A stretch of DNA of 64,000 nt, from contig OZ242192.1 in the NCBI GenBank assembly GCA_965205955.1, positions 2,108,001 to 2,172,000 of the forward strand. Reading direction: 5' to 3'. The DNA comes from G965202915 sp965205955. Lineage in GTDB: Bacteria; Pseudomonadota; Gammaproteobacteria; Eutrophobiales; Eutrophobiaceae. Under the pieces are notes generated by a model, which saw only the letters and a list, made by a program, of their open reading frames with translations, did no database searches and was not told the DNA's origin. A program made the translations under genes and the position numbers. Positions 52,659 through 61,820 of this stretch are shown piece by piece (the stretch's first letter is position 1; every line of letters starts with the position of its first letter).

Positions 52659-53714
52659 TCAATGATGCAACACAATCCGATCCTGCCCATCCGAGCGCTG
52701 AATAATTTCACCCAGCTTCCAGGCAATCTCACCCATGCCATCGAGAACAGACAAAACATTTGCTTCATCCTGTCCGGCAACACACAGCACCATGCCCACA
52801 CCGCAGTTGAAAATGCGATACATCTCCTCTGGCGCTATAGTACCCGTTTCCATCAGCCATTCAAATATCATCGGCATCTTCCAACTGCTCACATTGATTC
52901 GCGCCGCCTTTGATTCCGGTATAGTGCGCGGAATATTTTCCACCAATCCTCCGCCGGTTATATGCGCCATCGATTTGACCTCGGTCTGTTTCAATAAACG
53001 CAGGATCGCCGGCGCATAAATCCGGGTCGGTTCCAGCAAATGATCGATAACCGCCTTCCCATCAATCTGAAAATCATCGGATGTGCCCGAATCGGCAAGT
53101 ATTTTTCTGATCAACGTATAACCGTTTGCATGGCAACCGCTCGAGGCCAGCGCAATAAGACTATCACCGACGGAAACAGTACCGCCATCGATAATATGAT
53201 CCTTTTCCACCACCCCGACACAAAATCCGGCCAGATCATAATCGCCTTCCGCATACAAACCAGGCATTTCCGCGGTTTCACCGCCAACCAGACCACATGC
53301 GGAAAACTCGCAAGCCCTGCTGATGCCGCGAATGACCGACTCGGCGACGGCGATATTGAGCCTGGAGCATGCAAAATAATCCAGAAAAAACAATGGTTCC
53401 GCCCCTTGGACAACCACATCGTTCACACACATGGCAACCAGATCGGCCCCGATCGAATCATGCCTGTTGGCATCGATAGCCAGCTTGATTTTTGTGCCCA
53501 CGCCGTCGGCTCCCGCAACCAGAACCGGTTGTCTATAGCCCAGCGAGGAAAGATCGAACAGCGCGCCAAAACCGCCCAGATCACCCATAACACCCGGACG
53601 CCTGGTATTGGCTGAAAATGATTTGATCCGTGCAATCAGCGCATTTGCAGCATCGATATCGACACCGGCAGCGCGGTAGCTCAAAGAGCCTTTATTATTA
53701 TTATTCTGCTTCAC
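52659..53714 (-). CDS. purM: Phosphoribosylformylglycinamidine cyclo-ligase
   Basis: 351 residues; makes aminoimidazole ribonucleotide, the substrate of PurK. SLSYRAAGVDIDA opens the fold; GADGVGTKIKLA, DLVAMCVNDVVVQGAEPLFFLDYFA and GGETAEMPGLY are PurM motifs. A GTG at 53714 gives the normal family length; an open frame continues upstream to 53885 but lacks conservation. A TTGCGA/TACTAT pair with a 17-bp spacer would start transcription almost at that GTG, so a short or absent leader is possible. purN is not adjacent. Divergent from the DUF2066 gene. Confidence 0.95.
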   Translation of the reverse strand: MKQNNNNKGSLSYRAAGVDIDAANALIARIKSFSANTRRPGVMGDLGGFGALFDLSSLGYRQPVLVAGADGVGTKIKLAIDANRHDSIGADLVAMCVNDVVVQGAEPLFFLDYFACSRLNIAVAESVIRGISRACEFSACGLVGGETAEMPGLYAEGDYDLAGFCVGVVEKDHIIDGGTVSVGDSLIALASSGCHANGYTLIRKILADSGTSDDFQIDGKAVIDHLLEPTRIYAPAILRLLKQTEVKSMAHITGGGLVENIPRTIPESKAARINVSSWKMPMIFEWLMETGTIAPEEMYRIFNCGVGMVLCVAGQDEANVLSVLDGMGEIAWKLGEIIQRSDGQDRIVLHH

Positions 53715-53787
53715 GCTACAATAGTATCTATGAGCCCGCACATTCGCAATCCTTGACTTGCCCCCCGCTCTCGCATAGCTTGAGCAC

Positions 53788-54837
53788 ATGAAAACAAAGG
53801 CATTATTTCTTGTGTATGCGCTTCTATTGGCGTCTCCGGCAATGGCAATGAGGATTGACGATTTATATGCAGCGCGCATCCCCATTGCCGATCAAGGCGC
53901 CGCCAGCAGAAAAGCGGGGATCCGGTCAGCGCTGGCAACGGCGCTGGTAAAAATCACCGGCGACCAAAATGCGGCCAGGCAGCCGGCACTGAGGCCGATA
54001 CTCAACAATTCCGGACGCTACATGTTGCAATACCGTTATCATCAAAATGAAACCCCGTCGGCAGAAGCAGCAGCCGAAAATATGCAACTGTCGGTACTGT
54101 TCGATGAATCCGTGCTCAATCAGGCCCTGCGCGATAACGGCATTGCCGTATGGGGAAAGGAGCGGCCGTCCGTGCTGATCTGGCTGGTTGTGCAAAATGA
54201 AACAGGCCGCAGAATTATCGGACTCGAAGACGAAACCTCCTATCTGGATATAATCGACAGGCACGCCAGATCCAGGGGGATCCCCCTGCTATTCCCGCTG
54301 TTGGACATAGAAGACACGTCGGGAATAAAAACCGGTGATAGTTGGTCCGGCTTCACTGAAGCGGTTATCAATGCCTCAAACCGCTATCGCGCCGACGTCG
54401 TACTACTGGGAAGCATCGAACAGACTCGGCCATCTTTATGGGAAACACGCTGGACATCGATAATACAGGGGCAAACCATCGACTGGTCGGCACAGGCGGA
54501 ACTGGCCGAAACAGCGCTTGTCGAAGGCATTGATGCGCTCGCGGACAAACTGGCGCGCCAGTACGGCAATACCCAGCTACATGCCGGGCAGGAAACATTG
54601 GCCCTGGTGGTGCATAACATCGACACGCTCGACCAGTACGCAAAAGTATTGCGCTATCTTGAATCGCTTAATTCGATAAAAGATATACGGGTCAAACAAT
54701 TGCAGGGCGGCAAAATTACCTTTGAATTGACCAATCTTGGGGGCATATCGGCGATCAGGCAGGCAGCGGCATTGGGAGATACGCTGGAATTGGTCCCGGA
54801 TAGCAAAGAGCCCGAATTTCAACTGAAAAAGCGCTGA
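53788..54837 (+). CDS. DUF2066 periplasmic protein
   Basis: 349 residues with a clear signal peptide (MKTKALFLVYALLLASPAMA). The N-terminal half (RIPIADQGAASRKAGIRSAL, LQYRYHQN, SVLFDESVLNQALRDNGIAVWG) is the DUF2066 domain; the function is unknown. The position between purM and perM-hda is a conserved gammaproteobacterial arrangement. perM starts 4 bp after its stop. Confidence 0.88.
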   Translation: MKTKALFLVYALLLASPAMAMRIDDLYAARIPIADQGAASRKAGIRSALATALVKITGDQNAARQPALRPILNNSGRYMLQYRYHQNETPSAEAAAENMQLSVLFDESVLNQALRDNGIAVWGKERPSVLIWLVVQNETGRRIIGLEDETSYLDIIDRHARSRGIPLLFPLLDIEDTSGIKTGDSWSGFTEAVINASNRYRADVVLLGSIEQTRPSLWETRWTSIIQGQTIDWSAQAELAETALVEGIDALADKLARQYGNTQLHAGQETLALVVHNIDTLDQYAKVLRYLESLNSIKDIRVKQLQGGKITFELTNLGGISAIRQAAALGDTLELVPDSKEPEFQLKKR

Positions 54838-54841
54838 TTGA

Positions 54842-55897
54842 ATGATAACCGACGCACAAAAATGGCTGGTCTTGATCAGCACATTGCTGTTTATCTGGTT
54901 GGTGTATCGACTGACCCCGATTCTCACGCCATTTCTAATAGGGATAATCCTGGCCTATCTCGGCAATCCGGCGGTCAATAGATTGGAAAAGACCGGTTTT
55001 TCCAGGACAGTGGCGGTGGTTTTCGTATTTCTTATCATAATGATCGTCCCCGCGTCCGCGCTGATCATCCTGTTACCGCTGCTACAAAAGCAAATTGCCG
55101 GATTAATAATGCACATTCCGGATATGATCAACGTCGTTCAATCAAAATACCTGGGCAGCATTGCCTCATTTCTTGAGATCGACATAGAAATGATAGATCT
55201 GGATGCAATCAGACGGGTACTGATGGATCATTGGCAAAGTTTTAGTCATATTATCGGCACATTGCTGGAACAAATATCACAATCCGGTCAGACACTTCTA
55301 TTATGGACCGGCTACCTGGTAATCATCCCGGTGGTGACCTTCTACATGCTGCGGGATTGGGGCGATCTGCTGGACCGGACGAAAAAACTGATACCGAGAA
55401 AATACCAAGCCGTAATTACAAAACTGGCCGGGGAATGCGATGTGGTACTGGGGGAATTTTTTCGCGGTCAATTACTGGTCATGCTGGCGCAGAGCATCAT
55501 CTATTCAACCGGTCTGTGGATCGTCGGGCTGGAATTTGCGCTATTGATTGGCATATTGGCCGGGCTGGTAAGTTTCGTGCCCTATCTCGGTTTTTTTGTA
55601 GGATTCTCGATTGCCGGTGCGGCGGCTTTCTTCCAGTTCCATGAGCTTAGCTCCATATTTTATGTGCTGCTTGTTTTTGGTATTGGACAGGCCATAGAAG
55701 GAATGCTCCTGTCTCCTCTGCTGATTGGCGATCGTATCGGACTGCACCCTGCGGCGGTCATCTTTGCCGTGATGGCCGGCGGCCAGTTATTCGGATTTTT
55801 CGGCGTATTACTGGCATTGCCGGTCGCATCGATGATAACGGTACTCTTGCGGCATGCGCACCGGCAATACCTTGGCAGCAGCCTGTATACCGAATAA
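54842..55897 (+). CDS. perM: AI-2E family transporter (PerM-like permease)
   Basis: 351 residues, ~8 membrane segments. LTPILTPFLIGIILAYLGNP near the start, the central helical region, and GLVSFVPYLGFFVGF plus IGDRIGLHPAAVIFAVMAGG near the end mark the UPF0118/AI-2E exporter family. The transported substrate is unknown. It lies between DUF2066 and hda, each within a few bp. Confidence 0.9.
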   Translation: MITDAQKWLVLISTLLFIWLVYRLTPILTPFLIGIILAYLGNPAVNRLEKTGFSRTVAVVFVFLIIMIVPASALIILLPLLQKQIAGLIMHIPDMINVVQSKYLGSIASFLEIDIEMIDLDAIRRVLMDHWQSFSHIIGTLLEQISQSGQTLLLWTGYLVIIPVVTFYMLRDWGDLLDRTKKLIPRKYQAVITKLAGECDVVLGEFFRGQLLVMLAQSIIYSTGLWIVGLEFALLIGILAGLVSFVPYLGFFVGFSIAGAAAFFQFHELSSIFYVLLVFGIGQAIEGMLLSPLLIGDRIGLHPAAVIFAVMAGGQLFGFFGVLLALPVASMITVLLRHAHRQYLGSSLYTE

Positions 55898-55899
55898 CC

Positions 55900-56604
55900 A
55901 TGGCTGAATGTGCCGAAAGACAAATTCCGTTTGAGTTTGGCAACAAACAAATCAGGTTTGACGCCTTTATTGCCGGGCCTAATTTTGAAGCGCTAAGCGG
56001 TGTAAAAAACCTTGCCGCAGGATGCGAATCACAATCCATTTATCTATGGGGGCAACCCGGCAGCGGAAAAAGCCACCTCCTGCAGGCCGCATGTCATTTG
56101 GCCGCCGATAATGCGCGCCGTAGTGTTTACATACCGTTGGCCGAACACCGCCGCTTCACGCCAAAACTACTGGAAGATCTCGAATCATTCCACCTGGTTT
56201 GTGCCGACGACATCGATGAAATCGCGGGAAATGAAGAGTGGGAACGCGCCCTGATGCATCTATTCAATCTACTCAGAGAAAACAAGCATGCAATGCTGAT
56301 CAGTGGCGGCAATAAACCCGATAAACTCGGGTTTAGACTGGCGGATCTCAGCAGCAGATTATTCTGGGATCTGGTTTTCCGCTTACAACCATTAAGTGAT
56401 CAAGACAAAATCGAGGCATTACACCGGCAGGCCGACAAACGCGCCTTTGCATTGCCCGAAGAAGTAGCCGATTATCTGCTCAAATACGTATCACGCGAAC
56501 CGCATACGCTATTCCGGCTGCTGGACCGAATCGACGCCGCCTCGCTCTCTGAAAAAAGAAAACCCACCATCCCCTTTATCAAATCATTACTAAAGAAGCT
56601 GTGA
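55900..56604 (+). CDS. hda: DnaA regulatory inactivator Hda
   Basis: 234-residue AAA+ protein homologous to DnaA domain III. RQIPFEF near the N-terminus is the sliding-clamp-binding motif; Walker A is GQPGSGKSH (51-59), and VCADDIDEIAG is Walker B. With the clamp it triggers ATP hydrolysis by DnaA and limits re-initiation. Lacks the DNA-binding domain of DnaA, hence Hda. Confidence 0.94.
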   Translation: MAECAERQIPFEFGNKQIRFDAFIAGPNFEALSGVKNLAAGCESQSIYLWGQPGSGKSHLLQAACHLAADNARRSVYIPLAEHRRFTPKLLEDLESFHLVCADDIDEIAGNEEWERALMHLFNLLRENKHAMLISGGNKPDKLGFRLADLSSRLFWDLVFRLQPLSDQDKIEALHRQADKRAFALPEEVADYLLKYVSREPHTLFRLLDRIDAASLSEKRKPTIPFIKSLLKKL

Positions 56605-56651
56605 TGCCTTATCAATCAGGCAGAAGGCCGGCAATTCCGATACAGAAAACA

Positions 56652-57251
56652 TCAACCGCTTGCCCGCAAACACCGGGTCATAGCAGCCAGCCTTTTCCCA
56701 AGGGCTATGCACAGGGTTTTTTCATCCCCGCTAATATCCGATTCATTCTCCGCTCCGGACACATGACTGGCGCCATAGGGGGTCCCCCCGCCATTGGTGC
56801 TGAGCAGGGCCGACTCCTGATATGGCAGGCCGACAATCACCATGCCATGATGCAGCAGCGGCAGCATCATTGATATCAAGGTGGTTTCCTGGCCGCCATG
56901 CAGACTGCTGGAAGAGGTGAAAACCGCGGCGGGTTTGCCCGACAGACCGCCGCTCAACCAGATATCCGAGGTCGAATCCATAAAATACTTCAACGGCGCC
57001 GCCATATTGCCAAAGCGCGTCGGGCTGCCCAGGGCCAGACCCTCGCATTCGATCAAGTCCTCATGCCTTACATAAGGCGGGCCGGAATCGGGGATATCCT
57101 CCTCGGTGGATTCTGTCACCGTCGATACAGGCGGAACCGTGCGCAATCGAACCGCACATTCCCCACTTGCCTCGCATCCCAGGCCTATAAATTCCGCCAG
57201 ATTTTTAACGCTGCCACTCCTACTGTAATAAAGAACGAGTATTTCCGTCAT
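56652..57251 (-). CDS. wrbA: WrbA-like NAD(P)H:quinone oxidoreductase
   Basis: 199-residue flavodoxin-fold protein. LVLYYSRSGSVKNLAE is the FMN phosphate loop; LGSPTRFGNMAAPLKYFMD and FTSSSSLHGGQETTLISM are WrbA signatures. Reduces quinones by two electrons. Its ATG shares one base with the arsC stop, so the two are co-translated. Confidence 0.93.
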   Translation of the reverse strand: MTEILVLYYSRSGSVKNLAEFIGLGCEASGECAVRLRTVPPVSTVTESTEEDIPDSGPPYVRHEDLIECEGLALGSPTRFGNMAAPLKYFMDSTSDIWLSGGLSGKPAAVFTSSSSLHGGQETTLISMMLPLLHHGMVIVGLPYQESALLSTNGGGTPYGASHVSGAENESDISGDEKTLCIALGKRLAAMTRCLRASG

Positions 57252-57601
57252 CAGCGGATGAGCCCGAGCACATTTTCCGGCGGACGCCCGATAACGGCCC
57301 TGCCGTTGGCAACCACAATCGGCCTTTCAATAAGAATCGGGTGCGCGAGCATTGCGGCGATAATCCCGGCATCCTCTACGCCCTCGCAATCGAGCCCGGC
57401 CTGCTTGTATGCCGGCTCATTCCTGCGCAATAACTCAGACGGCTTCAACTGCAACAGTCCCAGCAAACCGGCAAGCGTATCCCGATCGGGAGGGGTTTTA
57501 AGATATTCAATAATCTCCGGTTCAATACCATTCTCCCTGATTAATGCAAGAGTTTCCCGTGATTTAGAACATCTTGGGTTGTGATAAATTTTCACGTCCA
57601 T
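57251..57601 (-). CDS. arsC: Glutaredoxin-type arsenate reductase
   Basis: 116 residues. IYHNPRCSKSRETLALI has the single active Cys (C11) of the ArsC/YfgD group; PIVVANGRAVIGRPPENVL is the conserved end with the arsenate-binding Arg. No arsenical pump or arsR is near, so it may be the housekeeping YfgD-type protein. Operon with wrbA; divergent from yihY. Confidence 0.9.
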   Translation of the reverse strand: MDVKIYHNPRCSKSRETLALIRENGIEPEIIEYLKTPPDRDTLAGLLGLLQLKPSELLRRNEPAYKQAGLDCEGVEDAGIIAAMLAHPILIERPIVVANGRAVIGRPPENVLGLIR

Positions 57602-57659
57602 ATTATGATCCCTTATTTAGTTTTTCGGATTGACGAATACCCGGCACAACAAACACTCA

Positions 57660-58505
57660 ATGACAGATTATAGCCATAAATACGATCTAAAAACCATACC
57701 GGCAATCGTCACTCAATTTATGCTCTATTTTGGGAAAAACTTCTACCGGCATCACGGATTCACGACGGCCGCCTCCCTTTCCTACACCACCCTGCTGTCG
57801 ATTGTCCCCCTGATAACCGTGATGTTCGGTTTATTGGAAAAACTCTCGATTCGGATTGACACCACCGAAGCAATCCAACAATTCATCTTCACCAATTTCG
57901 TCCCGGCAGTGGGCGGCACGGTACTGGGATATGTTTCCGGGTTTTCGACCAAGGCCTCGGAACTCGCCGCGCCCGGGATCGGGCTGTTAATAATCATTTC
58001 CCTGATGCTTATGGTAACCATTGACAACGCGATCAACAGCATCTGGACCGAACGGGAAAGCCGCCGGATGCCTGCAAGAATACTGATCTATTTTCTGATA
58101 CTCATTCTGGGACCCTTGCTGATGGGCTATGGCCTCGCATCCACCTCCTACCTGCTCTCCCTGGAAGCGATCAACGATATAGACAGCGGCCTTCACATAA
58201 GGTCCGAATTGCTGCACTGGCTGCCGTACATCTCCACGTCCCTGCTGTTAACACTGGTGTATATCCTTGTGCCCAACTACAGCATATCGAAACTGGATGC
58301 CTTGCTGAGCGGCATTTTCTCGGCAACCCTTTTTGAAGTGGCCAAGATCAGTTTTGGCTTATACATAACGGCGATGTACGATTATCAAATAATCTACGGC
58401 GCGATTGCCGTGATCCTCATTTTTCTGACCTGGATTTACATTTCCTGGGTAATTGTCCTTGCCGGCGCGCATTTAACCTTTTGCCTTTCGACCTTCAGGA
58501 AATAA
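57660..58505 (+). CDS. YihY/BrkB family membrane protein
   Basis: 281 residues from the ATG at 57660 (a start at 57630 is also open). About six membrane segments. FGKNFYRHHGFTTAASLSYTTLLSIVPLITV is the family's opening motif and IYGAIAVILIFLTWIYISWVIVLAGA its closing motif, shortened here. Function unknown; despite old names it is not RNase BN. Confidence 0.88.
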   Translation: MTDYSHKYDLKTIPAIVTQFMLYFGKNFYRHHGFTTAASLSYTTLLSIVPLITVMFGLLEKLSIRIDTTEAIQQFIFTNFVPAVGGTVLGYVSGFSTKASELAAPGIGLLIIISLMLMVTIDNAINSIWTERESRRMPARILIYFLILILGPLLMGYGLASTSYLLSLEAINDIDSGLHIRSELLHWLPYISTSLLLTLVYILVPNYSISKLDALLSGIFSATLFEVAKISFGLYITAMYDYQIIYGAIAVILIFLTWIYISWVIVLAGAHLTFCLSTFRK

Positions 58506-58595
58506 TCCCCGCCGGCGGCATCCATCTGTTTCCTGAATCAAAGTCGGGTATAATGCCCGTTTTCAGCAGACTCACTCAAGGCAAGTATTATCATA

Positions 58596-59819
58596 ATGAA
58601 CAGCAAGCAATATAAAAAAGTGGTACTCGCATATTCCGGAGGGCTGGACACCTCGGTGATCCTTGTCTGGCTGCAGGACAACTATCAATGCGAAGTCGTC
58701 ACCTTCACGGCAGACATAGGCCAGGGCGAGGAAATTGAATCCGCCCGGGCCAAGGCGGAAAATTTTGGCGTACAGGAAATTTATATCGAAGATCTGAGCG
58801 AGGATTTTGTCAGCAATTATGTATATCCCATGCTACGCGCCAATGCCATCTATGAAGGCGAGTATCTTTTAGGCACGTCCATAGCCAGACCGTTGATCAG
58901 CAAAAGACTGGTCGAGATCGCCAATAAGACCGGCGCCGATGCAATCGCCCACGGCGCAACCGGCAAGGGAAATGACCAGGTTCGATTTGAAATCGGCGCG
59001 TATGCGCTCAATCCGGAAATAAAAGTGATTGCCCCATGGCGGGAATGGGAGCTCACTTCAAGGGAAAAACTGCTTGCCTATGCCGAGCAGCGCGGCATTC
59101 CCGTTGAGGCGAAACGCAAGGGAGGCTCTCCCTATTCGATGGATGCAAACCTTTTACACGTCTCCTACGAGGGAGGCCCGCTGGAAGATCCGTGGAACGA
59201 GCCGGAGGAATCCATCTGGCGCTGGACGGTATCGCCCGAGGCGGCGCCCGCCGAGGCCGGCTATATTGAACTGACTTTCAAGCACGGAGATGCCGTTGCC
59301 ATCGACAACCGGCAGATGTCGCCCGCCTCCTTGTTGGCAAATCTCAATCAGATTGGCGCCGCCCACGGAGTAGGCCGCAGCGACATCGTCGAAAACCGCT
59401 GCATCGGCATGAAATCCAGAGGATGTTATGAAACACCCGGCGGCACGATCCTGCTGAAGGCGCACCGCGCGATGGAATCATTGACGCTCGACCGCGAGAC
59501 CATGCACCTGAAGGATGATTTGATGCCGCGCTATGCCAGGATGATTTATGACGGCTACTGGTGGAGCCCGGAACGTGAAGCCATACAGGCATTGATCGAT
59601 AAATCCCAGGAACGGGTCAACGGCAGAGTCCGCCTCAAACTATATAAAGGAAACCTGATGATAGTCGGCCGCCAATCCGATGACGACAGCCTGTTCAGTG
59701 AAGCAGCGGCCACCTTTGAAGATGATGCGGGCGCCTTTGATCAATCGGATGCCGAGGGTTTCATCAAGCTGAACGCACTGCGCCTGAAATTACTTGCCTC
59801 CAGAAAAAACAAATCCTGA
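58596..59819 (+). CDS. argG: Argininosuccinate synthase
   Basis: 407 residues; joins citrulline and aspartate with ATP. AYSGGLDTSVI (12-22) is the PP-loop; ATGKGNDQVRFE, KRKGGSPYSMDANLLH and GIKSRGCYETPGG-like GMKSRGCYETPGG are synthase motifs. A TATAAT at 58549-58554 is the likely -10, with no clear -35. Works with argD and argF at 20.5-22.7 kb. Confidence 0.96.
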   Translation: MNSKQYKKVVLAYSGGLDTSVILVWLQDNYQCEVVTFTADIGQGEEIESARAKAENFGVQEIYIEDLSEDFVSNYVYPMLRANAIYEGEYLLGTSIARPLISKRLVEIANKTGADAIAHGATGKGNDQVRFEIGAYALNPEIKVIAPWREWELTSREKLLAYAEQRGIPVEAKRKGGSPYSMDANLLHVSYEGGPLEDPWNEPEESIWRWTVSPEAAPAEAGYIELTFKHGDAVAIDNRQMSPASLLANLNQIGAAHGVGRSDIVENRCIGMKSRGCYETPGGTILLKAHRAMESLTLDRETMHLKDDLMPRYARMIYDGYWWSPEREAIQALIDKSQERVNGRVRLKLYKGNLMIVGRQSDDDSLFSEAAATFEDDAGAFDQSDAEGFIKLNALRLKLLASRKNKS

Positions 59820-59829
59820 GGCAAATCAG

Positions 59830-61056
59830 CTATTTTATTTTCAGCAGCTTTGTCACCGGCTCAATCGTCGTCGCCTGCACGAACAAGGTATAGATAACCA
59901 CGCCGTAGGCCATCGATTGAATCGTATACCAGTAGTCCAGGGATAAAGGCAGGGATAAGGCCAGGGCCAGGGTTACCGTCCCCCTCACACCACCCCAGAC
60001 CAGAACCACCTGGTGCTTGACCGGCAGCCTTTCCTGACCCGGAAACCGGCATACCAAGGCCAACGGCACAAAAACAATTACCACACGCGACAGCACTACC
60101 GCGGCAATCGCGATTAGCATTGCCAGCCATTGATCAGTAAACATATCCAGGGTAATAGTGATACCCGCCATTAAAAAGATAAGGGTCTCACTGACAAACG
60201 ACGCAAAATCCCATACAGAATGAATTTCCCCGCTCCTGTCCGCTGCATACTTATTCACTCGGTTGCCGAAAACCAGTCCAGTGGTGAGCACTGCCATTAC
60301 CCCCGACAGATGCAAAAATTTTTCCGCCAAAATATATACCCCATAGGCAAAGATCACCGACAACAAGGTTTGCAGCCGCGCATTCACGATAAATCCCGAA
60401 ATCCCGCATAAGACCACCACCGCCACAAGACCCAAAACAATTCCGCCCAGAAAAACATAGCCAAGTTTCAGGACGCCGGCGGATAAGGTTATCGAACCCG
60501 AATCACCCGATACGGCTATTGCCAATATAACGCTGAACAGCACAATCGCCGTTGCATCATTAAACAACGACTCCCCCTCCAGCAACATGCGAAGCCGGTC
60601 GGGCGTACCCGATTGCTTCAACAGAGACAGCACTGCGGAAGGATCCGTCGCAGACAACAAGGCCCCAACCAGCAAGGCCGCAATCAACGGGAAACCACCC
60701 GGGTGGGCAATGCCAAAATATATCAATGCGCCGGTAATACCGGCGCCGAGCAGCATGAACGGGATCGCCAGCAACAATATAAGCGGCAGATTACTTCGCA
60801 TCGATTTTATATCGAGTGACAAAGCCGCTCGAAATATGATAACCGGGATAAGTCCGTGAAATATCAGCTCATCAAAACTTTCCCAGTGTATCCCGGTATC
60901 GATACCCAGATGTTTGGTTATGATTTCAGATCCGGCAAACCCGATCAGGACCAGAAAAATCGGATACGGAACGTGGGTTTTCTTACTAAGGGGATAAGCC
61001 AGAACGGCGCATAGCAGGAGAACAAGAAAAAACAGAAAGGTACCGCTGACAAACAT
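59830..61056 (-). CDS. Cation:proton antiporter (NhaP/CPA1 type)
   Basis: 408 residues with ~12 membrane segments. ALLVGALLSATDPSAVLSLL, EGESLFNDATAIVLF (the FND ion-site motif), and GGVRGTVTLALALSLPLS are CPA1 hallmarks. No cytoplasmic regulatory tail follows the last helix. Likely Na+/H+ or K+/H+ exchange across the inner membrane. Converges on argG with 10 bp between stops. Confidence 0.9.
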   Translation of the reverse strand: MFVSGTFLFFLVLLLCAVLAYPLSKKTHVPYPIFLVLIGFAGSEIITKHLGIDTGIHWESFDELIFHGLIPVIIFRAALSLDIKSMRSNLPLILLLAIPFMLLGAGITGALIYFGIAHPGGFPLIAALLVGALLSATDPSAVLSLLKQSGTPDRLRMLLEGESLFNDATAIVLFSVILAIAVSGDSGSITLSAGVLKLGYVFLGGIVLGLVAVVVLCGISGFIVNARLQTLLSVIFAYGVYILAEKFLHLSGVMAVLTTGLVFGNRVNKYAADRSGEIHSVWDFASFVSETLIFLMAGITITLDMFTDQWLAMLIAIAAVVLSRVVIVFVPLALVCRFPGQERLPVKHQVVLVWGGVRGTVTLALALSLPLSLDYWYTIQSMAYGVVIYTLFVQATTIEPVTKLLKIK

Positions 61057-61115
61057 ATCTTATTGCAGGGATACGACGGACACGGATACCACCGTGCCCA
61101 TCATGGCGCCGAAAA

Positions 61116-61775
61116 TCACTCAGGCCTGAGTTTTTCGGCGATCCAGTAATCAACACTCACATATCTGCCGCCCCCTAAAAACACCAATGCCAGCAACATC
61201 AGGAAATAGGTCGCCGAAAATTCAATACCGTTTTTCAAAATCGTGACCGAGCCGTATTCTGTAATCCACTCATAATTGGAATGCTGTTTTAGAACGTCCA
61301 CGGCCTTTGCCTTTCTGACATTGGCCTCTTTTATCATATCCGCTCTCCATTCCCAGGGCACCATCAATTTGCCCTCCGGCAAGGCATGCCAGCCGTTTCC
61401 CCAATGAGCGGTAGTCGCGGCGATAATCATCGTGAACATCAGCGGAATAGCGATATATCGGATCAACAAACCTGCCACCAAAAACCAGCCTCCCAGAAAC
61501 TCGGTCCACCCTGCCATAAATGCCATCAGACCGGGCAAAGGCATTCCCAGCCCCCATTCCGGGTTACCGAACCAGGCAACAACACTGGGATTAGCAGTAA
61601 ATCGCTCAAAAAATCCCACGTCCGATGCGCCAAGCTGCAACTTGCCGTAGCCTGCCTTTATGAATATAGGCGCGAGAAAAATCCTCAATAACAAAGACGC
61701 ACTGAAATCAACCGGCGCCCGCAACTTAGCAAAAATAGAATCTATAATATTACCCAAAGCAATCATGTTATTCAT
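61116..61775 (-). CDS. DoxX-like / HvfX family membrane protein
   Basis: 219 residues, four to five membrane segments. LLLRIFLAPIFIKAGYGKL, MAFMAGWTEFLGGWFLVAGL and IPLMFTMIIAATTAHWGNGW are DoxX-family core segments. An insertion of ~50 polar residues (ALPEGKLMVPWEWRAD ...) before the last helices is like HvfX. HvfX-type proteins accompany HvfA/B/C copper-binding peptide clusters, and an hvfC-like gene lies two genes upstream. A GGGCACGG hairpin follows the stop, without a T-run. Confidence 0.75.
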   Translation of the reverse strand: MNNMIALGNIIDSIFAKLRAPVDFSASLLLRIFLAPIFIKAGYGKLQLGASDVGFFERFTANPSVVAWFGNPEWGLGMPLPGLMAFMAGWTEFLGGWFLVAGLLIRYIAIPLMFTMIIAATTAHWGNGWHALPEGKLMVPWEWRADMIKEANVRKAKAVDVLKQHSNYEWITEYGSVTILKNGIEFSATYFLMLLALVFLGGGRYVSVDYWIAEKLRPE

Positions 61776-61820
61776 TGTTCTTTGTTACCCCTGATTTCAA
61801 TACCCATTACAATCCTGCAT

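Noticed and set aside
61078..61099. GGGCACGG/CCGTGTCC hairpin after the DoxX-like gene
   Set aside because: Good stem but no following T-run, so not called a terminator.
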